Of a DNA stretch of 64,000 nucleotides, positions 44,727-59,150 are shown one piece after another. Source of the DNA: Hypholoma sublateritium FD-334 SS-4 (taxonomy: Eukaryota > Basidiomycota > Agaricomycetes > Agaricales > Strophariaceae); NCBI GenBank assembly GCA_000827495.1, contig KN817518.1:1452405-1516404 (forward strand). Reading direction: 5' to 3'. The notes beneath the pieces are model-generated. The model searched no databases. It saw only the letters and a list, made by a program, of their open reading frames with translations, and had not been told where the DNA came from. The position numbers and the translations under genes were made by a program. Each line of letters begins with the position of its first letter. Within the stretch, counting starts at the first letter, position 1.

Positions 44727-45086
44727 GGGCGTTGAGAAGATCTTTTCGGTTACTGGGAACCCTGGGAAATAAAGTCGGAGATTTGACGATCGATCTTTGT
44801 TGACAAAGTTGGCGGGATTTGCCTGTCACGGTGAGGCGAAGAGCTACATTGTAGCACACCGTCAAAAGACTTGTAGAGATAGATCTATATTGAACTAAAT
44901 AAAGTAATATCGTGTAGTAATTGAAATCAACCCGCTTGCGTGTATATTTTATGTGTTATGTACCACTCGACAGAGACCTGCGCAAATGCCTGAATGATGT
45001 AATGATGACGGGCTGCTAGGAGATCACGGTAGAACCTCCGAATCTTGCACATCGCAAACACATCGTCCTTCCCTTCTGTATTCACA
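44727..45086. promoter_or_regulatory. divergent promoter region, PUS7 / URA3
   Basis: 360 bp lie between the two divergent starts. An AT-rich patch (tagatctatattgaactaaa at about 44880) is centred between them; the URA3 side ends in a CT-rich run (cgtccttcccttctgt) before the ATG. No gene is seen. Confidence 0.45.
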
Positions 45087-46023
45087 ATGTCATCGAAGCC
45101 ACAAGCGCAATCGTATAGAGCGAGGGTGAAGAACTTTTCAAATCCCACTGCGAAAGCTATCCTCGAGACGGTTGAGCGGAAAAAGTCTAATCTTGCCGTC
45201 AGTGTTGACGTTACGAAGGCGGAGGACCTTTTGTCAATCATCGACGGTGTCGGGCCATACGTCTGCATGATCAAGGTGAATTCAGCTGCGCTCGTATACA
45301 GCCTGTCCCATAATTTACGTTGTTCCGATAGACACACATTGATATCCTCGAAGACTTTGACTTCTCTTTGATCGAGCGCTTGCAACATCTGAGCCAAAAG
45401 CATGATTTCCTGTACTTTGAAGATCGGAAATTCGCCGACATCGGTCAGCTTGGGCTAACTTGTTGAGTAAATCCAGAACTAAAATATATACAGGGAATAC
45501 CGTCGCCCTGCAATACTCCAACGGTGTTCATAAAATAGCCAGTTGGGCCCATCTGACAAACGCACATCCCGTTCCAGGTCCATCAATAATCAGAGGTCTT
45601 TCGTCTGTGGGGCTGCCCCTGGGACGAGCTCTTCTTCTTTTAGCAGAAATGAGCACAAAGGGGTCCCTGGCAGTCGGTGCATACACAACAGATGCAGTGC
45701 GAATGGCTCGGCAACATCGAGATTTCGTTGTGGGCTTCATTGCGCAGAACAGGATGGAAGGGCTTGGTGCCAGACCGGAGGATGATATCACCAACGAGGA
45801 TTTCCTCATATTGACGCCTGGAATTGGCCTTGAGTCGCGCGGAGACTCGATGGGCCAACAATATAGAACGCCACGGGAAGCTGTTTATGATTCAGGTTGT
45901 GACATCATCATAGTAGGGAGAGGAATTTACGGGACAGATCCAAAGGCCGTGGGCACTATGGCGGCGAAGGCTGAACGATATATGGCAGAGGGCTGGGCGG
46001 CGTACCTCGAACGTATAGCTTAA
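45087..46023 (+). CDS. URA3: orotidine 5'-phosphate decarboxylase
   Basis: Exons 45087-45275, 45332-45443 and 45494-46023 give 276 residues. The enzyme performs the last step of de novo UMP synthesis. The barrel signatures are complete: [31 protein letters not shown] with the catalytic Lys, [20 protein letters not shown] with the Asp-Lys-x-x-Asp active-site network, [18 protein letters not shown] phosphate-loop region (here [17 protein letters not shown]), and the terminal [11 protein letters not shown] phosphate-binding motif. There is no fusion to orotate phosphoribosyltransferase, as usual in fungi. The chosen ATG gives the standard [20 protein letters not shown] start. Confidence 0.97.
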
Positions 46024-46138
46024 AAATATATATTAACAAACATAAAAAGTACAATCCCCATACATCCATTCAACCCAAACCCATTAATCGTGTACTTTAT
46101 ACGTATGTGATGCACATAATCCAAACATCACCCTCATA

Positions 46139-48376
46139 TCACTGTTGGTTAAGCCAACTAGCTCTAGGGACTGTCATTTGTTCTTCTATAATTGTTGATG
46201 GACCGCGATTTTGGTCATTTTTCTCATTCCCCTGGGGGGTTCGTGATAGACTCTGCGGCAGTTGATCATCTCTTGGGGCTGGCTTTTCGGCAAGTGCAGC
46301 TCGTAATCTTTCTTTGACTTCTTCCACGCGTTTTGTTCTTTCTCCACCTCTCCAAATAACGATAGCTGCCCCGATTCCACACAGAAAGCTTGCAGGTATA
46401 AGAACACCAGTGGTCCAGGCAGGCCGCTGGAACCTGTGGATTGTGTGAGTAAGGAGGTAAATCTAATGTCGAAACATTTACCGGTTGAGCCCCCACATGG
46501 TACCGCAAAGGAAGATCTACGAGAAATTTAGGTTGAAGGGTCTATTATACAAGTCATTGTATAGAACAAACCTGGAATATAGAGTTTCCATCGTTTAGAA
46601 AGCAGATCAAAAGAGCCAAGCTAGAAAAGTAGTCTGCTTGAGGAAGATGCACCAACAAAAGAAGTAAATTTTATACTTGATAGGAAATGCCTGGACAATA
46701 GATGTCAATATTTTGCATTCTCTATGGTGACAATATGTCAGACGCACTCTGTGAGTTTCCGTTCCATGAGCTCTATACCACGTTTGAGAATATTGAAATT
46801 TCCTTTGCTCTACATGGCACACAGTGAATACGCGGAGCAACGTTTTCAACAACTCTCTCACGCCTATGCAAATCCTTTTGCTCTTCTTCCGTTAAAACAT
46901 GGACGTAGTTTGGATCGTACATGGGGTCAGGAAGGTCGTCGATGTCGAATAGTTGCGGTAAACCCGCTTTCTTTCTAAGTTTAATGGTTTGTCGTTTATA
47001 CCACCAGATTGTGTATATACCTTTTCCATATTCAGCTCATAGTCTACCGAGGGGGGAAATGTTACTGACGATACGTATCCAAAGCACGCGACGGTATTAA
47101 TCCTATACTGGTAAGGGTGAACAGACCTTTTGTGATAGTACATGAGGACACTTCATTGGTAAGCGGAGAGACAGTATACCTGTTTCCACTTGGGATGAAA
47201 TCTCTACCCAAAAACCTTGGGTATTTGCGTTGTGAAAATTTATTATCTTCACCAAGAAAATAACGATGGCGGCCCCCCAGAATACTAGCCCAGATGTAAA
47301 TTAGCATCAAGGCAAAGAGCGATAGCAGTTGTACCATACCAACCAAGAAACCATAAATTCCGACAATAATCTAGGACTTCATAAGTTGTTGTTTCGTATA
47401 TCAATAAATGTGTGCGTACGCCCATTGCTGTTTTGAAAAATTAATAGGGGTATAAGTGTGGACAATATAGCGACATTACGGGTTTTCAAGAACGACCATA
47501 CTCCCATTAATGTCCGCCGTATCTTAGACGGTCGCTCGAGTACATCATTTACATGCCGATCCAGAACATCTTCGAATTCTTGCTGGCTTTCTCCATCACT
47601 TGCATTTCGTCGTGTAGAGGGAAGAACAACGACTGGCTTGCGCGAGTACCAGCCAGCAGGAGGACTATAATGCATGTTTTAAATTTGACAAGGCTGTAGA
47701 TAGTGACTACGTACATAACGATGGAATTCGCTGCGTTAGTGAGGTTAGAGAAAGCGCCTATTTGCATATCTGCGTGGTTGGTGTGAGCAGCAGTTTTGCA
47801 GAGAAATAAAATGGTTATCTTACCGATCACATCCAAATGATCAACAACATCATCATGGTGAAGATCTACGTCTCCTTCGTCTTCGGTGTGCGATAGATTT
47901 ATAGAGTGTTCAATGAGCCCGGGCTCGCCTTGTGACGACATCCTGAGGTCGGTTTGCATTCCTTCCAGCGTCATCATTCGGCCGACTAGCGGATATGCAC
48001 CGGACGGGGTTCTTGAAGGAACGGGAGAGGGTATCCCTGGAGAGTTCGCATCTTCGGTAGGGCTCCAAAACTGGGGGGATCGTATTCCCGAAGCGGATGT
48101 GCAATGAGCATGTATGCGACTTGCAGTCGTAGCAGCACGAGGTCTGTTCGGAGTGACTGGGGTGGCTGCAGGAAGTCGAGCAGAGAGGCGCCCGTCTGAA
48201 GGTTCTCCGCGAAGAAAAGGAAGGGAAAGGCGGGTTGAGATACGAGGGGTGACCCGAAGCAATGGCCCGGGGGAGGGGCTTGACGGTTGGTTATTGGCGG
48301 GTACATCGTAATCTTCTAAGGTGTGACCATCCTCTAGACTAGAATACGCCCGACCTTTGACTCTTATCGAAGGCAT
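46139..48376 (-). CDS. DUF2985 (PLAC8-linked) fungal integral membrane protein
   Basis: This is a multi-exon minus-strand gene, stop 46139-46141 and most likely start at ATG 48374-48376 (MPSIRVKGRAYSS). The first ~200 residues are disordered and Pro/Ser/Arg-rich. The fold-bearing part begins around IGAFSNLTNAANSIVMPPAG and contains WYSRKPVVVLPSTRR, FEDVLDRHVNDVLERPSKIR and RTLMGVWSFLKT, all typical of the DUF2985 family. A set of hydrophobic segments follows (QLLSLFALMLIYIWASILGG near 47300, and two more near the C-terminus). It includes the family's TVTSIGLIP-like segment, here LFTLTSIGLIPSRALDTYR. The end is a short basic cytosolic tail. The biochemical role of the family is not established. 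Inner exon borders were not all fixed. Confidence 0.72.
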
Positions 48377-48825
48377 GCTTCCCAAAAATGTGAGAGAGGG
48401 GCGAAGTTGGGATGTGTGGTGCGTTCGGTAGGCGTAAGTATTGCAAGCTCCATTAATCAGTTAAAAATAGCGTCCGGTCCATGCAACTTGCCAGGACCGC
48501 ATGTGACTGCGCCCTCACTGCGCAGTGCGGGCTAACTGTTACTCAAGCTCAAGTCTCAAGGCAACTGCGGGCCCCGGGCCAAAGGGATTGCTAGACATAA
48601 TGATTTTGTAATGTTTGCAGAATCTACAAAGAACGTACGCAAAAAATTTGCAGTAAACTGTGATACAAATGTAGCCTGAGTAGATGTCAAGTACAACTCT
48701 GGACCAGAGAAATATTAGGAATAAATATCTAAAAGTAATATACAGCCTAACGATTGGAAGATGTGGCTATTCTTGAGCATGAGTCATTCATTGCTCCTCA
48801 TTGCTCGCGATGGTATGGCCCCGAG
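48377..48825. other. intergenic region between FMP27 and DUF2985 genes
   Basis: About 450 bp lie between two genes on the same (minus) strand, so it holds the promoter of the DUF2985 gene and the 3' flank of FMP27. The middle part is GC-rich (gcgccctcactgcgcagtgc, itself a short inverted repeat at about 48510-48530). No gene is seen. Confidence 0.4.
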
Positions 48826-51800
48826 CTATGGTTTTGCGTTGAGAATATCTTCGGACTGGCGCTGTAGAGAGACAAATATTTCAGATGCCTGTCTCAGTAT
48901 AGGGACAACAAGGACACACCTTTTCTGGACCTTTGCTCTTCGATGTATTTCGCTTCGAAAACAGGCTTTTTACTCGCTTGCGCCCAGTTCCACGCTCATT
49001 CGTGCTACTTGGTTGTTCCGTGTCCATGGCCTCTGGTTCGTCTGTTAAGGGAAGAGAGGTGAGCTTGGGAGAGTCCTTATTGCTTCGCAAAACCTGTCTC
49101 CAGCTTGATTTGGCAGATATCTCAGATTTTCGCTCGTTTAAAGTCCAGTTGAGGCGCTGGTCATCGTCAGTGACGAGCATTCTGCTGGGATGAAGAAGCC
49201 TCAGAGGACTATCATGGGGTTGTGCCTTCGATGATGCTGTCCATTTGGTTTTTGCGAGTAATTCTCGAGCAACTGGAAGAACAGGGACAAGGGGTTGATG
49301 GAACGCCATCTTCACCCAACCTCTCCAGCTCATATTTGACGGTATAAACTGATTGACGAGTTCTTCGAACTGGACGGCAAATTAAATCATTGATTATGAA
49401 GTAAGAGAATGGTACTCACACTCCACGTCTGGTTGCGATATTCGAGCTCTCGGGTTTTGATTTTTGCATCATGACATTCAAACGAACCCTCCTTAACAAC
49501 GCTCAGAAGAACATGCAAGCTAAATGACAATTCATGGTGTGAATTGTTATCAATCTATCAGTAAACTTACTAACCTTGATATTCGCACAAGGACGAAGCT
49601 TTTCTGGGACGATCGTATCTTCATGACTTGAGCATCGCCGCTATCACTTTTGTTCAATATCGAGTTATCGGCATCAGCACCTTGACCGCTGGGTGCATCC
49701 AAATCATTGAAGAAATTGAAAGAGTCCGAAGAATGGGTTCTTTTCAGGAATCCAGTCGGACTCAGGAGTCCCTGAGGAGTTAGGAAATTGGAAGGGGGTG
49801 CTATTGTTTCCCTGGCCGACTTTAAATCCGTGAATGACCTCGAGCTGCCAAGTCTGCGCAGAGGAGGGATTGTTTTATCTCCGGATTTGGGCGCCTGTAG
49901 TCCACGAGGAGAATCAAAGGACGACCTTCCAGCCGAAACCGGGCTTTTGACGACAATCTCAGGTGGAGTAACGTCTTGAGCTTTCTCGGATTCCTCGGCC
50001 GCAGTGCGATGCGCTCGGCCAGGCCAAACATATTCCATGATCCGCATGCCCACTTTGGCATCGATCTGAAGCCGCAGTGGATGTAAAGAGAGTTCGAATG
50101 CTTCATAGATAGTTATGCCTCCAACTGGCGCTAAAATAGTCCAATCCGCTAACAAAAAGAGACCTCGCTTTCAAGAGAAAAACAACATGCATGAGTTGAG
50201 AGCGTAATGACAAAGGAGAAATATATACCTTGAGAAGTGGGTGATTGGGTGGGTCGTCGTATTTTGATAGAATTTCTGTCCACATGGCATATCGAGAACC
50301 ATCAAAGGCAGAGAGGTTACCGATAGTGAGGTGATTAACCGTCGAACTGTCTTGTCGACTGAGCCAGCGGAAGTTGATATCTGTGACAACAAGCTTGGAA
50401 AGAAGGTTCCTTCGCTCATCTAGCATGCGCCAGGATATCTCGGTCGACGAGGCGTGTAGAAGAAGTGCAGACTTTTGGTCTGCTTGATCGTCGAATCTAT
50501 CTTGGGCCATCTTTATCGAGTCGAATAGAAGATTGAGTTCTTCAGATAGTAAGAATATATGAGCTTGGAGATTGAGCAATGCTATACGTCCTTCATCTTC
50601 TTCCAATCTTCGCCAATTACGCTTTGTGAGACGCTCTGTTTCAAGCGCATCCCTCAGTCGACTCTGCAAGCTGGATACTACACAAGCTGCAGAACCAAGG
50701 TCAGTGAAATCATATTTGAAAATCAGGGTCTCGAGTTTGTCCAGCCGAGATTTATGAGCCGGATCAGAGAAGAGAAGTAGTTTCGTCACGATATTTGATA
50801 TGGCTTGGAAATGTTCAGCATTGGCCGAGACAGTAAACCTTGGTATGTGCACGCGGATCAGATCCTGCCCACTCAATCAGTAACCGATGAGAGGTGTTGC
50901 TCAAGGTAACATTACCGTTTGATCTTGGAGATGACTATCCCGGACAGAGGAAATATTTTGCGTCACAGAGAATTTTGCAGCAATGGACGTTGTCTTGTTT
51001 CTCAATCGTAGTCGATTGAATTTGTCGTAATGAAATATTGCTTCCGTTTGAGGCACGAGGCGCTCGAAAGCATCACTTTCGCAACGTAGATCGATCAGGA
51101 CTTCCAGAGGAACAGGAGCGCTCTGTGTAGTTCGTGCCTTGGTCGGTGCAAATGCCTGCAGACCAGAAAGTGACGTGTAATTCCTGGAACATAATTAGAA
51201 GATGTAGAAGTTTCTGAGAAAATGACACACCTTGTCATTATCTTACCACTGATAGGATCTTCGAGATTAGCAAGATCCATGATAGCAAAGGATTCAAGTT
51301 TCGCTTGGGCAGCCGCTACAATGCACTCATCCTCTGAGGCTTCTCCAGATAAGATGATCTGAGGTTTCAATAGGATGCAACAATGGCTCCGCTGAAGAGA
51401 AACGCCGTCGGCCCAACCGCTCAACGGCTCAGTCTTGCTAGGAGCACGGGATTCTGTTTCTTGGATAATATCTATGGGCAACTTAGAGCTATTGTCCCCC
51501 CTAAGTACTTTGCGTAGAGCCGAGGCGGCTATCTGCGCTGCATTGGATGGGCCGCGGTCTTTGATGCTTTCTTCCCCATCATTGGCATGGGATGAGAGAG
51601 CTGCATTTGCTTGATCACGAATGAACTTGACCGCACTACATAGTATTTTCGTTTAATAGAAAGGAGGGGAAAATAAAAGAGAATGATAAACACGTACCGT
51701 GCGGCCATGTGGTATTCCAAACCCCTTACGTCGCGAGAGCAGTAATAGTACTGTATCATGATCTGTTTCGAGTAAGCATGGCCAGGACGGACGGACTGAC

Positions 51801-54800
51801 TGACAATAAGCGTGCACTCACATCACGGATAGCACTATCCATGAAGATACTTGGGCAATGTATTTGGTAAACATTGTCGAAGTCTGCCCATTCGTCAGAT
51901 GATACGATGTCAGATGGCATGTAATAGTTCTGAGTGGCATCCCTGTTGGGAACAGCGTCGGGCCTAATCTCCACTTCTTTGAGAACTGAAACATAGTCTT
52001 CTAGTAATGTGACCATTTTCATCAGGGCTTTTCTATCCTATATGATGGAAGAAGTTATCAATTTAAACGGTACATGATCCGTAGGACTGCAGATCATTTA
52101 CTAGCGTAGCTTTCTTAGCTTCAGGAGCATTTTCATTTGCTAGGATTGCTTTAAGCTCTTCCGCTCTCCCAGACGCCAAATTCATCTGCGTTTTCGGAAT
52201 AGCTGAAGAAGTTTCGGATAAATAAGCAGGGTGTTTTCAGTGTAATGAGCTGCTCACAAGGCTCTTTTCCAAGCAGACAAAGATGAGAGTGCTCAGATCC
52301 AAATTTGCTGGCAATTCGAGGACCGGATAGGGTTTCGTTTCGCTTGAAGTATGTAAAGTGAGGGCATGTTGCTAAAGGAATCAAGTGAAGTTTTGGTTGA
52401 TCCAAAACTGGTCGATCAAGCTCTACAAAATCCTCCAAGTCATACCAAATTGATGTCTGGGGTGTTGTCGGAAGATTTGTGTGCTTCCTATAGTTACTTC
52501 TCTGACGTGGCGCGGTCATTTCCACATTTTGTTTCAGAGGTTCTTGAAATGTGGCAAGCATAGCTCGCAGCTCAAGACCCTTCATTATAACTTCTGCGGC
52601 ATAGAAAGGTTTGCGGCGGACGATTCTCGTTGTCCCTGGAACTGGACTTGGTGTCGTAGATTCTTCTTCGCGTTGATGCATATCGACTTGGAGTTCATCA
52701 ACTTTGCCTTTCAACCCCACCCAAGGGGTGACACCATCAGCCCAGGCTGAAGAACGAGATTTCCTTTAATATCATCTGGCCAGCAGGAAGAAGAATAGAA
52801 ATATTACACACTTTCTCTGGCATCATCAATATATCCATGCATGAAGTATAGATTTGGTAGAGATATTCTGTACTTCAATGTCGCAAGATGACGACCAAGT
52901 TTAGGAGAAATAGGCCTCGTCGGATGATAATTTCCTTGACGAATAGGAAGTGTGAGGGCACCGTCGAACAGGGAACACCACGACCAGAAGTGGGCAAAGA
53001 CTTCCGGGGTAAGGTGAAGATTGCTTGGCTGAATGGTACTCGTTCGATCTTTTGTTTTTGTTGAAGATGCCAAAGACAAAGATAGGTGAACAAAATCGGA
53101 GCGAAATTCATTATATGAATCGCGTTCGCTCTGAAATAAAGAGTCATTTAGCCAGGATAGCGTTATCGAGACCAACCAACACTTACCTTGAGAGCAGGAG
53201 GCTCATTTTTCAGCTCCAATTTGACCTCATAATGAGGGCAGAATGAGAAGTATCTGCATTTCCGCTCAAAAGCAGTACCAGTGCAAAATATGCACTCAGG
53301 GCCACATGACCGCTCGAGAGTAAACCCGATTCCGTAGCGAACGCCTGAACCTAATCGAGCACATACTTTCCGGAATGGCTTTGGCGCTGTCATTGTTGCT
53401 TTGCCGGACAAGGACCGGGTATACCCGTCCAAACTGAAATAGTAAGCAGAAAAAAACGCCATGAAAGACTGACTGAACGCACTCTGGGACAGCGATGAGC
53501 ATTCCTTCGCTAATGACCTGTATCAGTTCTTTCTGGGGGTTGTCATACCCAACCCGGATCTCGGGATTTCCTTGCCAACAAAGAACAAAACCTGCCCCAG
53601 CATCAAGAATATTACAAGGATCTCTTGTACCTTCAAAGAATGTCAGTAGATACTGTAACTTCACATTGACGGCCCAAACCTTTCATATAAAGTCGAACAT
53701 CGCCACAAAACGAGACTTTTGCCGTCCAATGAAAAACCAGGCGTATCTAGAGTAAAGATAGTTTAGAAAATATGATACACAAGAAAGGGAAGCATTACTT
53801 TGTCCCAGAATCCTAAGGTCGGAGAAGGGTCACGAGGGGAGCTGGAAAGTGTGTCCAAGATTCGCATTACATCTTGCATTGCAGGACCATAGCTGACTCC
53901 CCAGGAAAAGGTGGTAGCTTCAGGAGTTGCAATCTTGATTATAGGAGTAGCATATGTCTTTACAGGCATGATTGTCTTCGGAACTAAAATTGAAAATGGT
54001 GTTTCTCCGTGTATCGAATGACGGGACTCAATAATGGGGCAGCTAATCCAATCGACAGACATGTCAGCACCCATTTCTTCGGCAACAATAAAGTCGGTAT
54101 CGAATGTCCAAGAAATCTGACTAGGCTCTGTCTGTTCCGGAATGTGCAGCAAAGGAATTGGGTAATTCCGGAGGTTTGCGGTCATGGAAGAAAGTGTGAA
54201 GTGAATATGGAGCGGAACTAGAAGTGAAAATTGTGTATCTCGTGGCAACCCACTGCCAAGTGTGTGCATGACTTCTGGAAGCTGATCTATGGAGAAGGAT
54301 GGAGGCGAAATCGTGAGGCACAGATTTTCTAGCGTGGCCCTGAGAAGTGGAGCATCAGACGATGGTTGAGGGAGAACCATAATTTCCGAGAGGGCATCAG
54401 AAATTATGGGTACAGACGTTCCGAATAGTTTATGGAGAACAAAGTTTTCGGACTTGTCTCTTTGATCCCTTGCCTGTCCAAGGCGGAGCGACCAGTCTAA
54501 AGCATGGACATCATCAAGCCTCCGGCGAGCATCCTCTATTGGAACACTGTGTTTCGAGTTGAACTGGTATTCGTGTTCTGTCTCTGTTTGTGGTATATCA
54601 GCAAGTGTCGACATTTCCCGCTTTTCAGCCAAGATGGCAGCAACCTTTGCACTGAAAGCTTCTTCGCGGTCTATCCGCTGCTTGATAGCATCTGGAGCAG
54701 TCTTCCAAATTAGGCCTAACTTTGCCTCGAACGGGTCATCTTGTGCCTCAACGCACAGGCAGCCTAGGCGTATTGTGAGATGAGGAACAGCTTTTGGACC

Positions 54801-57800
54801 TTCTGGCTCCGGATTGGGCATATCGGAGTAACACCCTGTGGCCGCCATGTGAACTATGTGTTTGACAGCTTTAGCAGCGACGCTTGCATCTTGAATCAGG
54901 TCTGCCAGTATGAAGCCATGAGGGATGCGCAAACGACCACCATCTCCATCTATAGACACACATAGAGACTCAGCAAGCGTAGTAAAGGAGACCTCCCATG
55001 CTTGAAGAGTTATAAACTCATCCCATTTGTTTGTGGAAGGTATATCCCAGCGATTTGTCCATGATGGGAGTTTAACGAAAACAGTCGCCTTGTTCCATTT
55101 GAATCGGGGAGAGACGCCAGATGCCAGGTGCCCGCTGAGGCCATCAATTCGGAGGACCAATTTCTTTGTCGGCAGAGTAACAAGAGCTTGCATTGCAGTG
55201 ACATTTCCATGAAATAAGATAATGGGGGAATGTTCCAGTCGTTCGCTGGAAACAGAGGGTTTCCGAGGTCGAGGCGGACTTAGAATGCTGACGGTTTGAA
55301 GGCCAAGAAGAACGCTGTACGCGTGCACTAATTCGAAGTACATCCGGATCAATGGGATCTGTAAAGAAATTTCACAGGTGTCGATATTTTGCGCCTGCGC
55401 AATCATTTTTTTCGAGGAGAGACACATATGTGCTTGTATGGTGTCTATTTTCAAAATATCCTGGGAACCGTTGGATACATCCTCGCGACCTACAATTCCT
55501 GGCTCGTCGGGTTCATATTGAGTAGCAACAGCTGCTCTAAACAAAATTTTATGCAATCGACTCTTGATGTAGGCTGATTTATCACCAGTGGGTCCAGAAG
55601 TTTTGGACGCAGCGATAGCATCGCTCAATGCCTCCGCAGGTAATGATAGTCTCGATCTTTTTGGCGACCTTTGCAGGTTCTTGAACCAATGCTCCTGATC
55701 GCGTCGCAAGGATGAATATTCAAAAGACACGGCAGTCTGGAGGGCAAATCCTCGTGATAGCTCCAGAGTGTCGTGAGGATTGATATCTGGAGCAGTGATG
55801 AAGACGACAAAACGCGCCATTGTTACGTTTGTTGTGAGTCCAGTAGGCAGATGTAAAAAACAAGGTGTGGTGCTGTTGTTCAACGGTTTCGAGCCGGATG
55901 GAGGTGCAAGTGACATCAAACGAAGGACTGCGTCGACAGATATAGGGTGCCATAGTTCGATGCAAACCATTTCAAAAATTGTAGACAGCTCCACCAATAA
56001 TGTGGATATATCAATGACAGCGAACGTGTCAGGTCCACCATCCATTTGGGCGACCGCATGTGCCGAGCCACATACACTTATTGCTCCGATAGACAGTACC
56101 GGGGGATCATCCAAGAAGTCCCTATCCGACGCAAGTAGATGAGGGTCGCCGAGACCTATAAAACTATGTTTTGATCGCACGCGGGCCAGGATAGGTTCGA
56201 CATTCAGGCAAGTGGACACGTTCCAATGGAGTGCATGAACAGAGCTTGCAGCGGGGAAATATCGTGAAATCGCTGCCGATGGATGCTCGTATTGTGCGTG
56301 CAAAGATGTCGAAAAACCATTGTTTCGTAGCTCAATGGCCCTATGCTTTTCACCTTTGTCGGCATCATATATTAGTCGGGCGACGATAGGGCCGCACTCA
56401 AGAGCCACATAGATTCTAGGTATTGCAAACGGCAGTGGGCCATTTGAATAGGGCGAAGAAGCCGTATTGTTTAAAGGTCCTTTCCTATCTTCCTTTGGTA
56501 CCGATTGCATAAGTTCGAGCAATTGCTGCAGGTCATTTATTCGATCCGTTAACTGCAACCCGGCCAGTTTGGCGCGCATGGCGAAAAAGGAAGCATTAGG
56601 GTCATTGCCTATAAACGACGTTGGAACGAGGAATGGAGTTGGCCACTGGAAAGCCAATGCCTCAAAGTTAATGTGACCCAGCCTGGCGAGCCGCGTGAGA
56701 TGATGGTTTGAGTCCCTTTCCAGAGTGGTTTCGTATAATGTGAGTGTTAATGCGTATGCGCCTGAATCATATTCAGCAGTCCTTTTCCGAGAGCCTAGGT
56801 GTTCCTGGTGTAGACGATTAGTACAGGGATCGCTGAGAGCCAGACTGGCTTCAATATCTTTGATCTGTGCTCGATATGGTCCGACTTGCAGATCTGAGAG
56901 AACGGAAAGAGTGATGGAAGCTATTGTGACACGAATGCTGTTCAGAATCAACATGGCAGACTAAATGCATTGCTATCAGAATATGCAGTGAGGAATAACC
57001 TGAAACTAAGACTTACTCTGTCTTTGTGATCTTTTAACTTCGGAGACGGTTGAACAACAAGATGTCGACGACGCGGTCGCATAGAAGCCTTGCGATAGGT
57101 CATTCACCGAATATAGCATTGGAAACGAAGTGAACTCACTGATATTGCCTGTAAAAAAGGAGATGAGGGGGATTTTGGTGAGGTCGGAGATAGCGGGCCC
57201 GTTGCTGAATTCGGAGAAAAGAACGATGCGTTGGATGACATTAGACTGGACGGGGAGAACAGCGACACTGGGGAAAAAAGGGATGTCCTGACAGATTGCG
57301 TCGGTGAAGCAAGGGCCGACAGATCCTGAAAACCTGGTGGAGAAGGAAACGGTTTCTTTGTGTACGTTAAAGGCGGCGGAGGCTGAAACTGCTTGTTGGC
57401 GCGTGTCGGCGTTTTTTTGGAAAGCACATTGTCAAGTAAGATTTTGAGAAGATCCATCTTGGCCGAACAATCCTCCATTTTCAGAGAGAACTCCAGCCCT
57501 CGTGGATCTATGGCTCCTTTTTTTGGATTGAATTTGATAGAAAGATTCATATTGATTAACCCGGGAGATAGAAGGAATGGAATGTGCAATGAACCTATGG
57601 TGTAATTATAAGTAACGATGTTAGGAGAACGGTCAATTAATTGCATACTGTTCGAGGACTGCCGTGGCATAGTGCCCATTACGTTGCGAATCTTGAGAGA
57701 TAGAGTCCCTGTCCCTCGGCTGTCTCCCAATGCATTGTCTAGAGACCTCTGGAAACTTTCTGCCATGCGGTTTCTCCATGCAACCATTCCTTGACCAATG

Positions 57801-58546
57801 CGCCTAGCGGGAGGTCTTGGACGTCGTTTTGCCTCAACAACTTGTGGTACGTGTTCCACGTATGTGAGATCAAGAGCGCTATGCAGGCTGGTCTCTTCGA
57901 TGACTATTTTTGCTCCAGGGACCTCGGCGAAAGTGATAACCATTGAATGTAAGTCGAATGAAACTGCTTGGGTGATCTTTGGTAGCCACTTGATCCCAAC
58001 TCGAAGGCAGGCGATGAAGTAGGTTCGAATGATGGGTCGAACATAGGGCTCAAGGAAGGCCGCCAAGGTTGACACGGATTTCCATGCGTAGCGGCCCAGG
58101 GGGGATGGGTTGAGATCTGCAAGTGTCAAGTTACGTTTGTGCTTTTGCTCAGCCGTCACTTCCTCCTCTTGTTTGGCAATGTGCAGGCTCCCTCCATCGA
58201 TCTTGACAGCAAGTCGTCGGTGTCCCTCAACCGAAGACCAGACATAGCTGATGCGGTCTATTCTCCAAGTCCGCCTTCCTGTGCGGAAATATATACCGCG
58301 AATTGACCAAAGGCTGATACTTCGAATGCGAATATGATCAGACAGAAGGGCTAGCATCCATGGCCCTAAATATGTTCGTAAGATCAAGGAAAATGTGACG
58401 ATCCGAAGGACCCATAGAATAATGTATGTCGAAATTGCGTGGTCAGGGGATCCGAACAGGAGCAGTGATGGTAGAGTAGCTAGTAAGCTGAGGGTGTGTA
58501 GCAGTGATGAAGGGAATGACACTGTAGAATTGTCAACTTCCAGCAT
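48826..58546 (-). CDS. FMP27: FMP27/Hobbit-type bridge-like lipid transfer protein (BLTP2)
   Basis: This is the largest gene in the window, about 9.7 kb with many introns and one uninterrupted coding stretch of over 3 kb (53763-56954). The product is near 2,900 residues. It opens with a hydrophobic anchor (SLLHTLSLLATLPSLLLFGS and the VLRIVTFSLILRTYLGPW stretch) and then repeats of the rod-forming beta fold. The family's GFWDK box is present near 53805 (LGFWDKVMLPFLVY), and the C-terminal Apt1-like region occupies 48.8-52 kb. A last exon (48826-48859) adds RQSEDILNAKP and the stop. The family forms a hydrophobic bridge carrying phospholipids between the ER and the plasma membrane. The C-terminal exons are Ser/Lys-rich and disordered. 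Start is ATG at 58544-58546; exact inner splice sites were not all resolved. Confidence 0.85.
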
Positions 58547-59150
58547 TATAAACGAAGAGCATACGCACTGGCGCTAAGACAGGTGAGTTCCTGGTCTTCC
58601 GAAAGTCGTGCAGAATAGATCGCGTTAAGATAGGCAAATGGTGCACAACATGTGTCGTTCCGTCTGTATTAGAATGATAACAATGAAGATGGTACAAGGG
58701 GGCTGAAGTAACTCAGTTAAGGTGCCTGGTGGATACGGCAGAGTGACCACCGCGTTGAAATCAAAGGTGCATGTGGCCCAAATGCGGCCTATTGGACCCG
58801 TGGGTAAGTGCGGCTTGGCAATCCCATCAAAATAACGGAACTTTCTCAGAGCGGATCAACAGGTTCCATGTACCTACTACCGTGCTTTCAAAAGAAGAAA
58901 AAACCGAAGTACTTGTGCCACACAAAATTTAACGGGCGGTTGGGACGTGGATTGTATATATAGGTTATAGCAAGGACATTCTCGGTTTCGAAGCCTCGAT
59001 TAATCCAGTCAATTATCCTTGAATATATTGTTCAGCAATAAATCACAGGCTCTAAAGAAAACTATTATATAGGAAGATATAGGAAATAGATGTTACTATA
59101 AAATTCATTGTTAGGATTGTCCTTCGTTCGTGTGGCAGCCTCGGGTTAGA
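58547..59150. other. intergenic region between LAG1 and FMP27
   Basis: About 600 bp lie between the FMP27 start and the LAG1 stop, both genes on the minus strand. It is AT-rich near the LAG1 stop (tattatataggaagata at about 59062). No gene is seen. Confidence 0.4.
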